Shown: positions 1 through 13,190, counted from the first letter of the stretch. The stretch: DNA of 64,000 nucleotides from Gordius sp. MW1 (GCA_964036665.1 OZ038529.1:18920060-18984059); one strand, 5' to 3'. Numbers and translations are program-made. The notes: generated by a model not told the origin, from the sequence alone.

Positions 1-700
1 CCCTCCATAGACGACGTGGATAGGGATGTTTTGTCTTTGGGCGTAAGTTACTCATATATATATATTCTATTTTACGATTTTTAATTAAAAAGACCGAAAA
101 AATTAGTTGTTTGTCTAAATTATATATCAATTTATACGCGTTATGCCAAGTTTTATACGGTGTTCCTCTCGTTAGTTTTTTCCATGTATTTGTAGTTTCT
201 AGCTTTAAAATTTAATCTTTACTTTCAGGGACAGGGCTATAATCATTTTAGACCTTAAAAAGACAGCTGGTGAATCCATCGAAGAGGCAATGCTATTGGA
301 AGATGGTTTTTCATGCAAGCCAAATATAACCGTGCATAATTTAATTTTTATTAAGCAGGATGTCATAGTTTTTTAAGCTCGACGGTCTCTCGAGGTGTTA
401 GGTTAGCATTTAAGGGCCTTTTTGCATATATTTAATTAACTAATTAATTGCGTACTTGCACCGGTTTTAAAATTTTACTCATTGGACCTGTTAACCAAAA
501 TTTTAATTGTTAGATTAGCAAATAATGATCCAAACCATTTCGTTCAGCTAGATAAATCGATTAAATCCACGTATATTTAACCCAAAAAACTTATTTGATT
601 TATACTCAATAAACCGGTTTAGCCCAATTTTAGTAGTAAGTTTTGGGGCTTTTAGCGTCGCTCAATAAATTCATTACGTTTTTGCATCGCATGGGTGTAG
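1..700 (+). other. Left-edge region with possible exon scraps
   Basis: The first 42 bases are open in one plus-strand frame only and end at a good donor (GTAAGT at 43). A stretch from an acceptor at 227-228 stays open for about 48 codons to a TAA near 375, but in a frame that does not join phase-correctly to the first piece. Neither matches the WD40 part expected upstream of UTP15, and I recognise neither. They may be the 3' end of another gene or chance open sequence. The rest looks like AT-rich intron or intergenic DNA. Confidence 0.2.
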
Positions 701-1886
701 GACGAATATCGTGAGGACGATGAAAATTCAAGCCACAAAAAATTGCGATCGTTCGACCGGTATTTCAAGAAATTTCAATTTTCCCAATCATTCGACAAGG
801 TGTTTAGCAAGGTGACGCTCAATCACAAATCACCCCACGTAAGTCTCACGAACCTCTATTTCAGTGTCTTGCACGGGTTATTGAAAATTCGAAAATTATT
901 TGGTTTTTAAATGTTTTAAAAACAAGCAAAGTCTGACTAATTTAATTGAATATGTTGCTAGTTTTAACATTTTTCACGATCTTATAAGGTTAGGTAGGAT
1001 CGATTTCGGTCTTCAGTAGACATTCGTTTAAAAAGGACTCACGACCTCATATGGGTTTTAGTTTAAAATAAATAATTTGTTTTAAATCGCGAGTTTTTGT
1101 CCACCTTCAAAGGGTGGTTGCTTTGTTTTATGAACAATGCACTATTAATTAGAGACACTCGTTACGGGCTCACGAGGCTAAGTTTTTAAGTCGAAATATA
1201 TTTTGACGGCGTCATCATCTGCGAGAGTTTATAGCTTTAGTTAAGAAGCTTGTTAATTTTAGGGAGCATCGTTCGAAAAAATTACTACTCTCAAACCGAT
1301 GTTCAAAAATAATGATTTCTCGACTGTTGTTTATCATCGGCCGAATAAAAATTCAATCTATTTTTTGACGTGCTAGGTTGTGGTCAGCTATTTAAGGGAG
1401 CTCATACGGCGAAATAAGTTGAAGGCTGCCCTGGCCGGTCGGACGTTCGATTTAGTCAACGACCCCATCCTCGCGAATTTCATCAAATTTCTCATCCAAA
1501 ATTTGGAAGATCCCCGATTTATACCCGTTCTACTAGATGTTGGCCTTGTTCTAATTGATTTATACCTCGAGGATGATTTAATTAATAGCCCCGGGGCAGG
1601 TTTTGCCCATGACTATCGCGTCACAAATGCGCCCGTCATCGAAAAATTGGTGCAAATCATCAATAGGAATGCAAACATAGTGAAAAAACAAATGTGTACG
1701 TTGGGAGTAATCGACTCTTTAACTATGCAAAATGAACTGTCCCGAGACGTGGGAATAAGTCAGCAATCGGAAAAATTACCCCATTTTGAAATTGAAAATT
1801 GCACTGAAGACAATGTGCCTCCCGCTTATAATGACCAAAACACCGGTTTAGAGCTTGAATTGAACGCCGATATCGGAATTTCATAG
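701..1886 (+). CDS. UTP15: UTP15, C-terminal two exons (small-subunit processome protein)
   Basis: UTP15 is a nucleolar t-UTP/SSU-processome protein needed for pre-18S rRNA transcription and processing; the family is an N-terminal WD40 propeller followed by a helical C-terminal domain. Only the C-terminal domain is visible. Exon 701-838 (acceptor TAG at 698-700, donor GTAAGT at 839) encodes a segment with L-R-S-F-D-R-Y-F-K-K-F, the start of the UTP15 C-domain. Exon 1377-1886 (acceptor TAG at 1374-1376) carries the hallmark run ELIRRNKLKAALAGR and then a helical region with LIQNLEDPRFIPVLLDV. Both exons are phase 0 at the junction and together encode 215 residues ending at TAG 1884-1886. The propeller exons are not recognisable in the first 700 bases, so the gene probably starts outside the window. 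The last about 50 residues are acidic and poorly conserved. Family assignment is secure; the upstream structure is unknown. Confidence 0.85.
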
Positions 1887-1926
1887 CTTTCAATTATATT
1901 TTTGTAATGTGTTATATATTCCGTTC

Positions 1927-1932
1927 AATAAA
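1927..1932 (+). terminator. Poly(A) signal of UTP15
   Basis: AATAAA lies 41 bases after the UTP15 stop codon, in the expected place for cleavage and polyadenylation. Confidence 0.6.
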
Positions 1933-2779
1933 TTTATGGGAATGTGTAGTTATGAAGATCTACTGTTTGATTAGCCAATATCTTTCAGTTTAAGCACATT
2001 AATTTTTAGAAGTATATGATAGTCTATATGTATTAATTTTAAAAAATTTAACTTATTTATGAAAAATGGCATTTTTTTTCTTTCAAAAAAGTAGTAGTCT
2101 CACAAGTATATGATTTTCTTAAAACGAATAAATTTAAATACTATGACTAATTAATCTGTGATTTTACCTTTTTTGATTTTTAAAACTAAAAATTTCTTGG
2201 GGCCGATTGACCTTATCTTTAAATAAAAGAAGTTATTTTCACTATATATGTAATGCCATCAAATAGCTCTTAATCTTTTTTAAATACTTCACTAAGGTGA
2301 AATAATTAAATTAGTTCAAATAAAGATGAAATAATTATTGCTAATGTGAAAATTAATACATATGTTTATGTTTTTATACACAAATACATTATTGTGTCTT
2401 TTTACGTCTTTTTTTCTTTTCCATCTTCCCATCTATTTTTTCTTCTGTTGGTTTGCCACCTTCTCTTACAACTTTTTTCTCTCGGCGTTTTTCTTTTGTT
2501 TTTACACTTTTTTTCTCATCATCGTTTTCCTGCCATATTTGTCAAAAACTATATAGATATTTTGTTAATTTTGATAGGAAATTAGCAATTTACACAAACT
2601 TTGTATGACTTTTTAAGTTTTTACGTTGTTTTTACCTATTCATTCTACTATTCTGATCCTCCCAAATTAAATTAAACACCTCACGATTGTAAAATTGTCA
2701 GGAGGATTACTATTAAAAAGATCTTAGAAAATATCGTAGTTTGTGTAAATTAGCTATTATGGAGGTTTTTATTGTTTAG
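1933..2779. other. AT-rich intergenic region
   Basis: It separates the convergent UTP15 (+) and the unidentified gene (-). It is T-rich with homopolymer runs. I see no exon. Short phrases with TTTACACAAACTTT or its complement occur on both sides of 2590-2750, which may be a small decayed repeat. An AATAAA on the minus strand just beyond 2780 could end the neighbouring gene. Confidence 0.4.
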
Positions 2780-5146
2780 TCATACCTTTTTCAATTTTTC
2801 GTATCTCTTTTTGCCTTTAATCTTAATTTTCTTAGGCATACCATCGACGTCCCCCGTTTCAGCTGCAGCATTTTTGTCCTCATTACCGGGCATATTATTG
2901 AATCGATCGCTGTTTATAGATTTAATCCTGCGCGACTTTTTTACCCCAATACTCAAAGATGGCTCACTTGTTATAACGGGTAATTCCTTCTTTAGAATCC
3001 CTGTTTTACCAGCACTACTTTCACTTTTAACGTCTCGGTTCGAGTCAATTGTAATGCTCGATGGGGAATGGGATCCTGTTGATGTGGGTGATTTATGCAG
3101 GCCTACGTCACCCGTTGGCAACGTTAAACTTGACTCTCGTAAGGCCGATAGTTTTTTTGTTTCTTTGTCCCCTTGATTAAATTTAATTTAGGGTTCATTT
3201 TTGTATCTACTTCAAATAAAGGTTTTATTTAAAATTTTAAAAAATCAAAAAATGTATCTAGTGTTGATAATGTCTAACAAATCTCTTTCCCCGGACTACG
3301 ATGTCCGCTTTGTGATATAAAAATATATGGACTTAAAGGAATTTTTTGCACTTGGCTATTGCAAGTGAGGAACTTTATGTTTTATCCTTGAGTCAAATTT
3401 TTTAAACTCTACCATTATTAAATTTAGCGTTGCTAAAATCAATTTCTTATTTGAAAGGCGAATCTTACACTCTTTTTGGCCTAAATCCAGGAAAGTATCT
3501 TATCTATTATCTAAAAATTAATAAACATTTGTTTTGTAATCTATTTGCGGAGATTGGAGGTTGGTGGATTAAATTATTATGGTAAATAATGGACATGTGT
3601 GAGTTCCTGTAAATGTAAATATTTACCTTTGGATTCTAAGACGTTTATTGTACGAGCTAATTTTATCCTGCCTTGACCATCGCGAACAAAAACATCAATT
3701 TGAGTTTTTCTCGCCTCCACTTCTTCCATCACAAGCGTCATTTTGTCTGCTTGTACCATAAAGTCTTGGCTTTGTTTATTTACTTCAGCCTATTAAAGAC
3801 CCAGTATAATTAAAGCTGTGAAACACTTTTTTAAATACATACATACACTGCTTTTTTAATGAGTGTCGTCTCCAATCATTCTTAGGAATATTTAAATTAT
3901 AAGTAATTTCATATAAGTAAAATATAATTATTTAAAAGAAAACTAGGTTTCTTTAGAGAACCACAAATTTCAATTGTTTTAAATGATATCGTAATTAAGA
4001 AACCTGGAAAATATGTAGCCATTAAGCGTCAAAAACAATTTAAATTTCTCAACTATTTTTATCGAGACAGTGATGAGAATTATTATTTGCCTTTTTTATC
4101 ATGTCTAAAAGCTAAACTTAGTGATTTTAAACGATTCCTAATTTTTGTAACAAAATTTTAGCGACTTTACATCTTCGTTAAAAGAATGGCATGAATAAAA
4201 GTTGCACATTACTGTACTAACGTTTCATATTTGTTCATCATATTAATCGTAAAATTAATTTAAAATTTAAATTGTCAGAATTTAATTGTGCAGTAGTGTT
4301 ATTCCTAATTCTCCTTATGAAGGCGTAATCAATTTTAGGAGTACTCATTACCTTTATAATGACGTTGCCAGAAGGTTTTGTGGTTTTCAATTCGTACATT
4401 TTTTTCTTAGTCTTGCAACAACAAATTTTATTCTCATCTGGATTTGCAATCAAACAAGTGCACCCTTCTGCAAATTTTCTTAAATGTTGTGGTACAGGAT
4501 ATCCGTGAGCCCTGGCGAAATCAATCGCCTTTTGATTTATTAAATTTATCAGTGTTTGATTAGTGTCTCCTCCTTTTTTGGGTGTCTTGATGTTTACGCT
4601 AAAGTTATTGATGTCACCTTAATACATTACATTTGTACAAAATTATTAATGACTTATGGTTAGAAATATCACACCTATTATTAAGAATGGGAGGATACTA
4701 CTAGATAATCCTAGCTTTCGAATTTGAAATAAAAATTATTTTTTTAATTTCGGGTGAAATTTTACTGATTTATAAGATCATATTTAAGCTAGCAGAATTA
4801 AGGTCATATGAGAATATCTTAATGTATGATATAATTATTTTATGCAAATTTTTAAGGTGCATATTAAGCCAAAACACTAACAACTTTATCACCAGAATTA
4901 TAATAATAATCTTTAAAGAAAGGCCAAAACTTCGATTTATTTTATAAAATGTTCACCTTTAGATTGCCATAAAAGGCCTTCCATGAGAGATTTGGGAAAT
5001 TCTGTTCTCTTTTTTAACAAAACGTTTTTCATAGACTCTTCCGGCTCGTCCTCTCCAAATAAATTTATTGCACCTTTGGTTTCAAACGGTCTCACCCATA
5101 CTCTTTTGAATAGCAAACGCGTTGGATTTTGCCCCAAAACGCTCAT
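2780..5146 (-). CDS. Unidentified four-exon gene (336 aa)
   Basis: I do not recognise the product. Four minus-strand exons join with correct phases: 5146-4957 (ATG at 5146, donor GTGAAC), 4617-4352 (donor GTAATG), 3789-3627 (donor GTAAAT) and 3171-2780 (stop). Exon 2 contains a cysteine-rich patch, with one CTC pair and a CCC triplet near residues 112-125, that might bind metal. It lies after a helix with KAIDFARAHGYPVPQHL. Exon 3 has a helical segment and a region rich in charged residues (VEARKTQIDVFVRDGQGR). Exon 4 is Ser/Thr/Pro-rich and probably disordered, and ends in the very basic KKIKIKGKKRYEKLKK, which looks like a nuclear localisation signal. Splicing in phase and protein-like composition support a real gene. 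The last codons (AAG then GTATGA) also make a good donor, so a further exon is possible. Acceptors of exons 2 and 4 have weak pyrimidine tracts. Confidence 0.6.
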
Positions 5147-7261
5147 TTTATTAATTATATCAGTTATATTTTAATCTAAGCTTTTTGCCAAAACATAAAT
5201 CAGTATACCATATGAAGCTTTGCTCAGTTTATGATACAAATAAGTGTTAGTTATACGCAATCTAGACCTGATATCAAAATTTTGTGACGTCGAAGGACTT
5301 AAAAAGAAATGTCATTCTTTTGTATATACTATATTAATATAATACGTTTATTTTACCATTTATTGGCATTTCTTATATATGAAATTAAGGAAGTCACCTT
5401 TGAAACTTATCGTAATGAAAGTGTTACCTTAGCACTAACGACCCACAAAACTACTTAAAACAGTTATTATAGTTAAGGGAGAGAATTTGGAATGCATTAA
5501 TTCAACTTCCGTCATCTCGCCGAATACTTAAATAAATGTACAATGTTTCAGGGGACAAATAAAAATAAAGTGGACAAGCTACATTAATGGAATGCTAGTT
5601 ATATATCCTTGGATAAATCTACCTTTGCTCATATAAATCAACGTAATAAATACTTTCAAATATTCTCCTAAAATATTTCTTTATTGTTATTAGTTATATG
5701 ATCATTCCAAGGTTTCTCTTTATTGACTGTCAGTATGAAAACATGTGTAAATATATAATTTTGAAAAATAATTCACATCTAACCTTTATTAAAGCTATAA
5801 ATACTAGGAGGCCATAAAGTTGCTATTCTTATAAGGTTTACTAAATTCCGTTGTAGGTGCAAGATTATTTAGTTTGACTCCATTTTTATTTTAAAATATT
5901 TGCAACTTACTTAATTTTTTAAAAAGATAAATTAAACCATTTTGTTTAGTCCTTTTGTGCAAAATGTGTATAAATTTTATTACTGCAATAACATTAGATC
6001 CCACTACTTTGGGGAATAGAGTTGTATCCATAGCAATTTTCTAATGGGTTGAAATTTCCTTGCTTCTTTTTGGAGGACCTACCCTTACTTCTCATAAATA
6101 TTTTATAAAGACATTTAAAATGACGCTTTATTCAGCTTAGATAGATGATTACAGAAAGGCTACTATGAAATTCCATCTCCAAAATTATTCAAATTTGTCT
6201 TAAGCGCAATAACCAATATTTGGGAGATGTGAAATACTAGTAATTGTGATATGTAATTAGCGCATATAAGTATTTGCTTATCAAAAATGTTATATGATGT
6301 TAATATTATTGGATACCTATAAAATTCCTTGGATTTAAACAAATCAAGTATGAAAACAATACATTGACACCTTTTTTTAATTATATAATATTTAACGATT
6401 TGATTTGAATATCTATATAGAGATTTCGAATTAATTAGATTGCTGACTAATAAATTAGATTTTAAATAAGTTATAAAAACATTATATTAACTGATAAAAA
6501 TTATTATTGGTTATTAACTCCTTTTCTGATATCTTCTTATACAGGTGAACTTTATTAAGGATCGAGTTATCTAAATCTCTAGTCATTTGACCACAATAAA
6601 TATTAACTTTGCGCCATAAAATCTAGCTTCAACGTTATCCTTATATCAACAAACTAAACTGAATTACAAATTTACATATGTATTTTTAATTTATTGAACA
6701 AAGCGTTTATAGGACGATGATCCTTTGGATTTAAGTCATTATTTAAAACAAATTTAAAAAAATTAAAAGCAAAGCAAAATATTTTTGATGATTTTAAATA
6801 TTAAAATTAATTTCCCAAATACAAATGGTGGCTATAACCTATAAGGGTAATTTGATGAGAATTAAATATTATTTCAATCCATTTATCGTATGCTTTAATG
6901 GCGTAGTGTAGACAAGTGGAATGATTAAACGCATACATCTTAAGCATTATATATTAAAATAATGCGTTGATATTTTAAAGTAAGTTTAACTTCTTTTGCT
7001 ATATCCTAGAATAAATAGCAATTAATTCACATATATAATAACTTATTAGCCAAGTGAAAGTAATGATCATGTTAATATTTGGCACCTGTGGAATATTCGT
7101 TACGTAAAATTATGCGAAATTCTATGAGTGCCTTGTATTTCTTGATCTTCGCATACGCCAACCAACTTCTCCGGAGACCTCCTGTTTATTCTTTGCCAAT
7201 TTATAGTTAAGTATTAGTGTTTTGTTTTGAATATGTTTGTTTTACCATTAGGCACCTCCAT
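5147..7261. other. AT-rich intergenic region
   Basis: About 2.1 kb of A+T-rich sequence without a supported exon, RNA gene or clear repeat boundary. The promoter of the minus-strand gene ending at 5146 must lie at its left edge, but I see no strong motif. Confidence 0.4.
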
Positions 7262-7269
7262 GTGGCTAC

Positions 7270-8132
7270 TAGAAACCTGCACGGCCCGCGGGCCGGGCTT
7301 GGACGGGCTTCTGCTTTAAAAAGAAACACCTGATAGGGTCTGTACGGGCCGTGATATAGCCTAGCAGGCTCCGGCCTGGCTTACATATGAGTAAGGCCTC
7401 CAAAAGCTCGATTATGTTAAAAAAAATATTTTATGATGTTTTATTCATTAAAATTTATTTAATGTTAATGGAATTAAGGATGGAAATAAAATTATATTTC
7501 TACTTTATTAATTCAATTATCAATATCTCAAAGCGCTTTTGAATATATATTTGTTAAAAAAAATTTGCATGTTATTTTTGTTTGTTACGAATTGGGGATT
7601 ATTACAGTCGTCCACTCAATGCATACCCTTCAAAAATCTATTCAAACTTGACTAAGTTAATATAATATTTAAATATAGAAGCTTATGAAAGAATATTAAT
7701 TAAAAACTTAAGTTATCTCTTTATCAAGTTCCCTTTATGAAATATCACTGAAATTTTCAATCCTCTATGAATGAACTAAATTATTTAAAATCGTGGATAA
7801 TCAGAGAAGTTAAGTAATTTTTATTACGAATATTTTGGACTTAAGTAAGGTTTTTTAAATATCATATTAGGCATATATGGTTTTATGTGTCCTAGCTACG
7901 AGTGCCACCAAGGAAAAGAAATTGTGACTTAAAATTATTAATGATTTCTTACATTACTATTATTAACATTGCAACATATAAATATTGTTTTAACATCTAA
8001 TAAAAAAATTAAGGTTAAAAAATGCTTTCTATAAAATCAGCGGGCCAGGTCTGGGTCTTTCAATTATTTTTTGACGGAAAATTGTTGTATCAGCGGGCCG
8101 ATTGACCTATTGAGGCCCGTTGCAGGTCTTTA
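7270..8132. mobile_element. Non-autonomous hAT-type element (863 bp)
   Basis: The ends are inverted: left TAGAAACCTGC and right GCAGGTCTTTA. Both are followed inward by GC-rich strings of the type CGGGCC common in hAT termini, while the interior is AT-rich and has no transposase. The 8 bp flanks GTGGCTAC (7262-7269) and GTGGCTTC (8133-8140) differ by one base and are the target-site duplication expected for hAT transposition. Confidence 0.85.
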
Positions 8133-8140
8133 GTGGCTTC

Positions 8141-11100
8141 ACAAATTAACACGGCGAATGCTTTTCTGCAATCATCACAAAAGAAATATCAGTGCTAGAT
8201 TGTGCGCTATATCAAAAAATGAATTTCGTTGAATGATAATGGCGCAAGCGATCGTAAATTTTCGATTATGACAAAAATCCTTTGATAAGTTTGCCTTAAA
8301 AGTATGGGTACAAAAGATTCCGAGAATGTTGATTTATATATATTCAAAGCCCTTATTTATGTATTTGGTTTGGATAGAGCTATCATATTGCATTTTATAA
8401 AAAGACTGAACCTACAACATGATACTCTAAAATTCTTTATAAAAAGGTATTGTTTTGCCAATTTTAGCTTATGCTTCAAAATTAGATGAGGATGACTGAA
8501 AAAAATTGTTAGACGACTCCAAGTTGCTAAAATTTAATTAAACTACATATTTAACTTAACTAAAATGGGGCCCAATATACTATATTTTATAAATTAACAA
8601 TTTTAAAAAAAGTAGCTTAGCAAATGAGACAGTCTGTTATATTAAAACGATATATATAACAGATGCACTCCATGAGAATAACATGTTATTATTATTATTT
8701 CCACTAGTAGAGATCGACGCGTTTGATTTTGCAGTAGACCATTAATTGGTGGGAAGTGATTACTCGTCCTATTCGAATGTGCAACATTTAAAGTTTTTCT
8801 TGGCAAATTTATTTATAATATTCATGACCCTAAATGTTTATTAAATATATTAAGTTACGCTTTGTTGTAGTAATTACACATTAAACATATGAGATTGTAA
8901 GATCAGTTATATGATCTATGATGAAATACCCTTATCTATTAAAAATGTGTCATGAAGTGCATTTATTACACAACCATAGTAATAACACACCTACACATGA
9001 CGAATAAGCAAAAAAAAGTCAGATTACTAAAATCTTTTCTTATGATTCCTATGCTTTATAGTTTTTAAGATATATTTTGAGTTAATAGGCCCTAAACGTG
9101 TTAAAAAGGTTCTTTAAAACACTATTTAACATAAGAACTTTAAATATAGAATTTTAATTTAAATGGTAAAAATTTAAATAATTGAAAGTGATGAAATAAT
9201 CACAAATTTAGGAGTTTTAAATACAGTCGGAATCGTATCGTATAAGTGATAATCGGATAGATGTAATGATTTTAAATGATAAGTAACCGCGACGTTTTGA
9301 GCACATTAACTATTATTTATGCTGATTTTGCTTATGATTGGTAGTTGCTTAAATGTAATTTATGGGATAAGTGGAATAAATTTAAGTCAGAAGGATAATT
9401 TTTGTAGGCACATTTTGGTGTTTAAGTAAAAATACTATTATTCATATGTTATAATTCATTAATAGATTTCAAAAGAATAAGAAAGAATGGAAAAATTAAA
9501 AGGCTTAGACAAACGCGAATATGCAGAAAGGTTTAATGATGGTCTGTACCCTTAGACTATAGACTGCTCATGGCATATGTTGAATATGGGTAATTGTGTG
9601 TCTAATTTTCCTCCATTTTGAAGAGTGTATTTGGTGTATTTTAACCTGTAATTTTGCCCTATAACAGTCAATTTACCTTCCTCACTAGTTTATAAATTAA
9701 AAAAACGTCAATAAATTAATATTATACAAAATATTGATGGCACTATATTATTAAACAAACTTTAATCGCAGTTTTTACATTTTTTAATTTTTATGTATTT
9801 TTTAAATGATATTTATTTTAAAAGGCTTTTTTTGATATCTACCCACTTTAATATTTTTTTTATTTACCTTTTTAAAATTATTTAATTTGCGAAAATTACT
9901 AATTTTTATATGCTCACAACGTTACAATTCTCGTTTCAAAATGGTGGAAAAAAGGGTACACATTTTGTGCGTTGATGAGCAGTCTATCTAGTCTATGTCT
10001 GTACCTTACGTAGAATATGAATAGTGCAGCTCAGTTGCCTAACGATGTTTCTAATATTATTGAAAAAATATTATACTAAAAGAAATGAAGCCTCATAATT
10101 TTATTAAAAAATAAACCTTCTCAAGACCCACGTTTGCGGATGCTTATAAAACTTTTAAAGTGTCCTTTTTTATAACTCACTAAAATATTTCCAGAGCAAT
10201 TGTAAATTAATAATAAAAATAAATTAGATATTCAATAGCGCGTGGAGCAATTTTAGGCTACTCACTAATATTGAGCCACTCACCTACATTTATCAAATAT
10301 ATCCATCTTTCAAGTATTTTTGTGGTAATTTAATTTTCTAGTATTGTTTATTGTGTACAATATCATACATAAAATTTCAGTAGTTGCTTTAAATATCTTA
10401 TATTATATATATAGGGGAGCCGTAGGATTTTTAAGATCAAAGGAAGAGGCTAAAACGTTTTAAAGAAAAGTCGAAGGTTCAATAATGGAAGAAATTCCAG
10501 CTTTTTCAACGCGGCCTGTAGTATCAGATTTTTCGGCGTTAAAACTAAATAAATTTAACTAGCAATGAAAGGTGTGACGGATTTTTATAGGCTTATTAAA
10601 ATTTTGTAAAGTTGTAGAGCAATTGCATATAATAACTAAGAACTGAAGAGCAAATCCATGAAATTTGATGGAATGCATTCGAGCCATTCATGGACAGAGT
10701 CATAGGTAAATTATCTGAATCAAAATGTTGAGTCACAATCTGCAAGCAGATAAGCAACAGAATGTGACATTATGGTTTAATCTAAAAAATGCTTCATAGA
10801 ATAAAGCTCATTAAAAACCAAATAAATCATATGGCTATTTAGAGCGGCGAGGTGATAATAAGTGGGAAGAAAATATAGAGTGAACATCAACCTATAAATT
10901 TTATAACCTCTTTTTGAATTTTAATTACGAGGTTCAAAATCTTATCAAGGTGCAAATGCTTGATAAAACTTAATAGAACGCTAGTTATAAATCATTAATC
11001 AATTTTAAGTCAATTTTTATAACGAGAACGCAGTCGAAAAAACAACAAATCATTTAGAAAAACAATAATATCTTAATTAAAATGGCTATGGCTTGATAAT

Positions 11101-11173
11101 AAAAAAAATTTGTCGTTTATGCAAGTCATCAATTCAAACATAATGCACCCATTTTACAATTATAACTAAAGGG
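8141..11173. other. AT-rich intergenic region
   Basis: Three kilobases with no supported gene. Short open frames (for example 8304-8489) have no family resemblance and low-complexity composition, and I take them as chance. Confidence 0.4.
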
Positions 11174-11544
11174 GTAAAATTACACTGATCATTAAATTGG
11201 ACTTATAAAATCAACCGGTAAACTGTTGCAGATTCTGGTAGAGTTTTCTAAAGTGAACACAAATATGTTTTTAGTTTTTTCTCTATATGTCAAGTTTTTT
11301 AGATATTTTCTGTCAAAGTTGATAAAAAAAAAAAGCGATTTGGCGTTTTTTAAAACTTGCAAATTAATCAGTAAAATAGGAGAGGGATCCATTAAAAAAA
11401 TTTTCACCTTAGCTCTACTAATTTTTGATAAATCTTCATGTTAACTTATCACTATCTTTTTACATTGACAAATTGTCCCAGACTTTCCCATCCCTTCACC
11501 ACTAGGAATTGAATGCGTGTCGTTGTTTATCTACTACCTACTAC
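11174..11544 (+). repeat. Interspersed repeat, one arm of the CACTGGTCTACA foldback family
   Basis: The sequence shares the phrase with ATTCTGGTAGAGTTTT, AACACAAATATGTTTTTAG and a CTATATGTCAAGTTTTT stretch with the arms of the foldback elements at 42897-43813 and 48509-50246. Its distal part (about 11460-11540) matches, in reverse complement, 27822-27930, so this is one of at least two copies of a longer repeat. Confidence 0.65.
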
Positions 11545-11660
11545 TAGAAACGTGCATGGGCCCAACGGGCTTTTTCGTTAAAATAATACAACGGGCCCGA
11601 GCTGTACGGGCCCGGGCACCCCAAAAGAGCTGGTAAAAGCTCTTAACATCTTTAATGAAT
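11545..11660. mobile_element. hAT-type terminus (left end only)
   Basis: It begins TAGAAACGTGC and is followed by GC-rich CGGGCCC strings like the terminus of the 7270 element. I do not see the matching right end. In the copy at 27776-27832 an equivalent terminus abuts the same repeat at the same point, so the two modules may travel together. Confidence 0.5.
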
Positions 11661-12109
11661 ATTACATAAAACTTAATCTATCATTAAACGCGACAAAATT
11701 GCAAAATTTATTCTGGCAGCACAACTGACATCCTCCCATCAATTGCTTTTTCTATGCCTTAAAAAGGACGAGGTATTTTACTAGGTTATCCAATAGGCGG
11801 TCCAGAATGCTTAAGAAGTCATTTCGACAATAGCCTCAAAAATTTATGTAAAAATAAAATCTTTAAGCTTATGCCCTCACCATGCATGTTGTATATTAAC
11901 AAACTGCTTTAATATTGCGAAAATATTATTTTGCTTCCGTTCCACAAGCGCATTTTTGCATACACAAATTTTACATAATTTCGAACCCACATAAAATCTG
12001 TCATTGATCTAACCCTAAACTTATCATTCGACACTAACACCGGCTAAATGCCACATTACCAAAAAAATCTGAGGGCCTGCTAATCGTTCATCCAGCTCCT
12101 TATCATAAT
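11661..12109. other. Gene-free stretch
   Basis: AT-rich sequence between a hAT terminus and the 3' end of the LINE. I see nothing else in it. Confidence 0.35.
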
Positions 12110-12576
12110 TTACATCCTCACACTTATCCTTAAAATCTCTTCTTCTTTATCATATATTTGGTCCTATAGTCGTGGGGTTTGTTTTAATAGGTTTCTTCCA
12201 TCATGACCGAGTGAGTGCCATGTCTTGACAAATCTCTTTTATTTCCATCACTTTATCCACTTTCTCTTTCCATGTGACACGGGCTCGTCCTCTTCCTCTC
12301 TCCCCGGTACCTCCATGTCAAGTATTTTTCGATTTAGGTCATTCGTGTCCCTTTTTAGTATATTCCCATATAACCTTACCCGATTTTCGTTAATCATGTC
12401 AGCCATAGGAGAAAGTCATTTGTCATATGGTCAAGCTTACTATACCCAAGCTCCATCGTATCATTCTCGCTCTGGCTTGTAATAGCTTTCCTTTCGTGGT
12501 GTTAAATGCCCATGTTTCACTTCCATAGAGTAACACCGGTTTTACGATAGATTTGTAAGCTATGATCTTTAACCAT

Positions 12577-13136
12577 TGTGGTGTTCACCCATATTCTAAT
12601 TCTTCCCCCCCCCCATGCATGCTACGATTTAAATTATATGCTTTTTTATTTTACCCTACGCTCGATCTTAATTGCGTCAGATTTACTTTACGCGTAGTCA
12701 TCAGTGTTGCCACTGCGCTAAAAATAGATTGTTAATACCACTTCGCTTTTTATTTCCATCGCGATCGCATATAGATATTATTATTACCATGATTTAGCAA
12801 ATATATTTTAGATTACCTGACTACGTTGATTATTAATTATTTCTTTATAATTTTTTTTTTCTCTCGTTGTCACCAAATAAATAAATTGAAAAAAGATGTA
12901 ATATTAAAGGCGAAAGCAAATTCAAAAAAAAATTCTTTGAGGATTTTCGCGCGCGGATATATTTCTTAGAATTATAATACGTCCATATGGAATATATTAA
13001 TTGGAATTCTAAATAAATTAGTGGAAATGGAATTAAGAGTTGCGGCAGCAAACTCGATAACTAAATTATTCGAAAACTAGATTATTCAATAAACACAAGC
13101 AAAATTCTATACCAATACTTTCTTCGGTATAGAATA
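12577..13136 (+). repeat. Left LTR (about 560 bp)
   Basis: Direct repeat partner of 13191-13743. It contains a poly-C run near 12605, a GCGCGCGGATATATTTC segment near 12948 and an AATAAA near the 3' end. Confidence 0.8.
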
Positions 13137-13138
13137 AA

Positions 13139-13190
13139 TGGTGTCAGAAGTGGGATCTGAACCCACGCCCTCATTCGAGGACCAGAACGG
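13139..13190 (-). repeat. tRNA-Leu 3'-half-like sequence (extended primer-binding site)
   Basis: On the minus strand this reads as the 3' part of the anticodon arm (TTCTGG), a long variable arm, a T arm with GTGGGTTCAGATCCCAC, the acceptor strand and a terminal CCA. CCA is not encoded in animal tRNA genes, so the sequence was copied from a mature tRNA or its cDNA. Normal primer sites match 8-18 bases; here the match seems to run about 50 bases, to just past the anticodon position. Assignment to tRNA-Leu rests on my memory of leucine tRNA arms and should be checked. Confidence 0.7.

Noticed and set aside
2346-2585. Hydrophobic plus-strand ORFs near 2.35-2.6 kb
   Set aside because: Poly-T-rich sequence gives Phe/Leu-rich frames by chance; no splice or start context supports a gene.
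2772-3176. Plus-strand ORF of 134 codons
   Set aside because: It is the shadow of the minus-strand exon 3171-2780, which joins in phase with three other exons.
12225-12482. Plus-strand ORF of 85 codons
   Set aside because: It is antisense to the decayed LINE 3' region and has no family resemblance.
13139-13190. A genuine tRNA-Leu gene
   Set aside because: Only the 3' half is present, it includes the CCA end and it sits exactly between two LTRs at the primer-site position.
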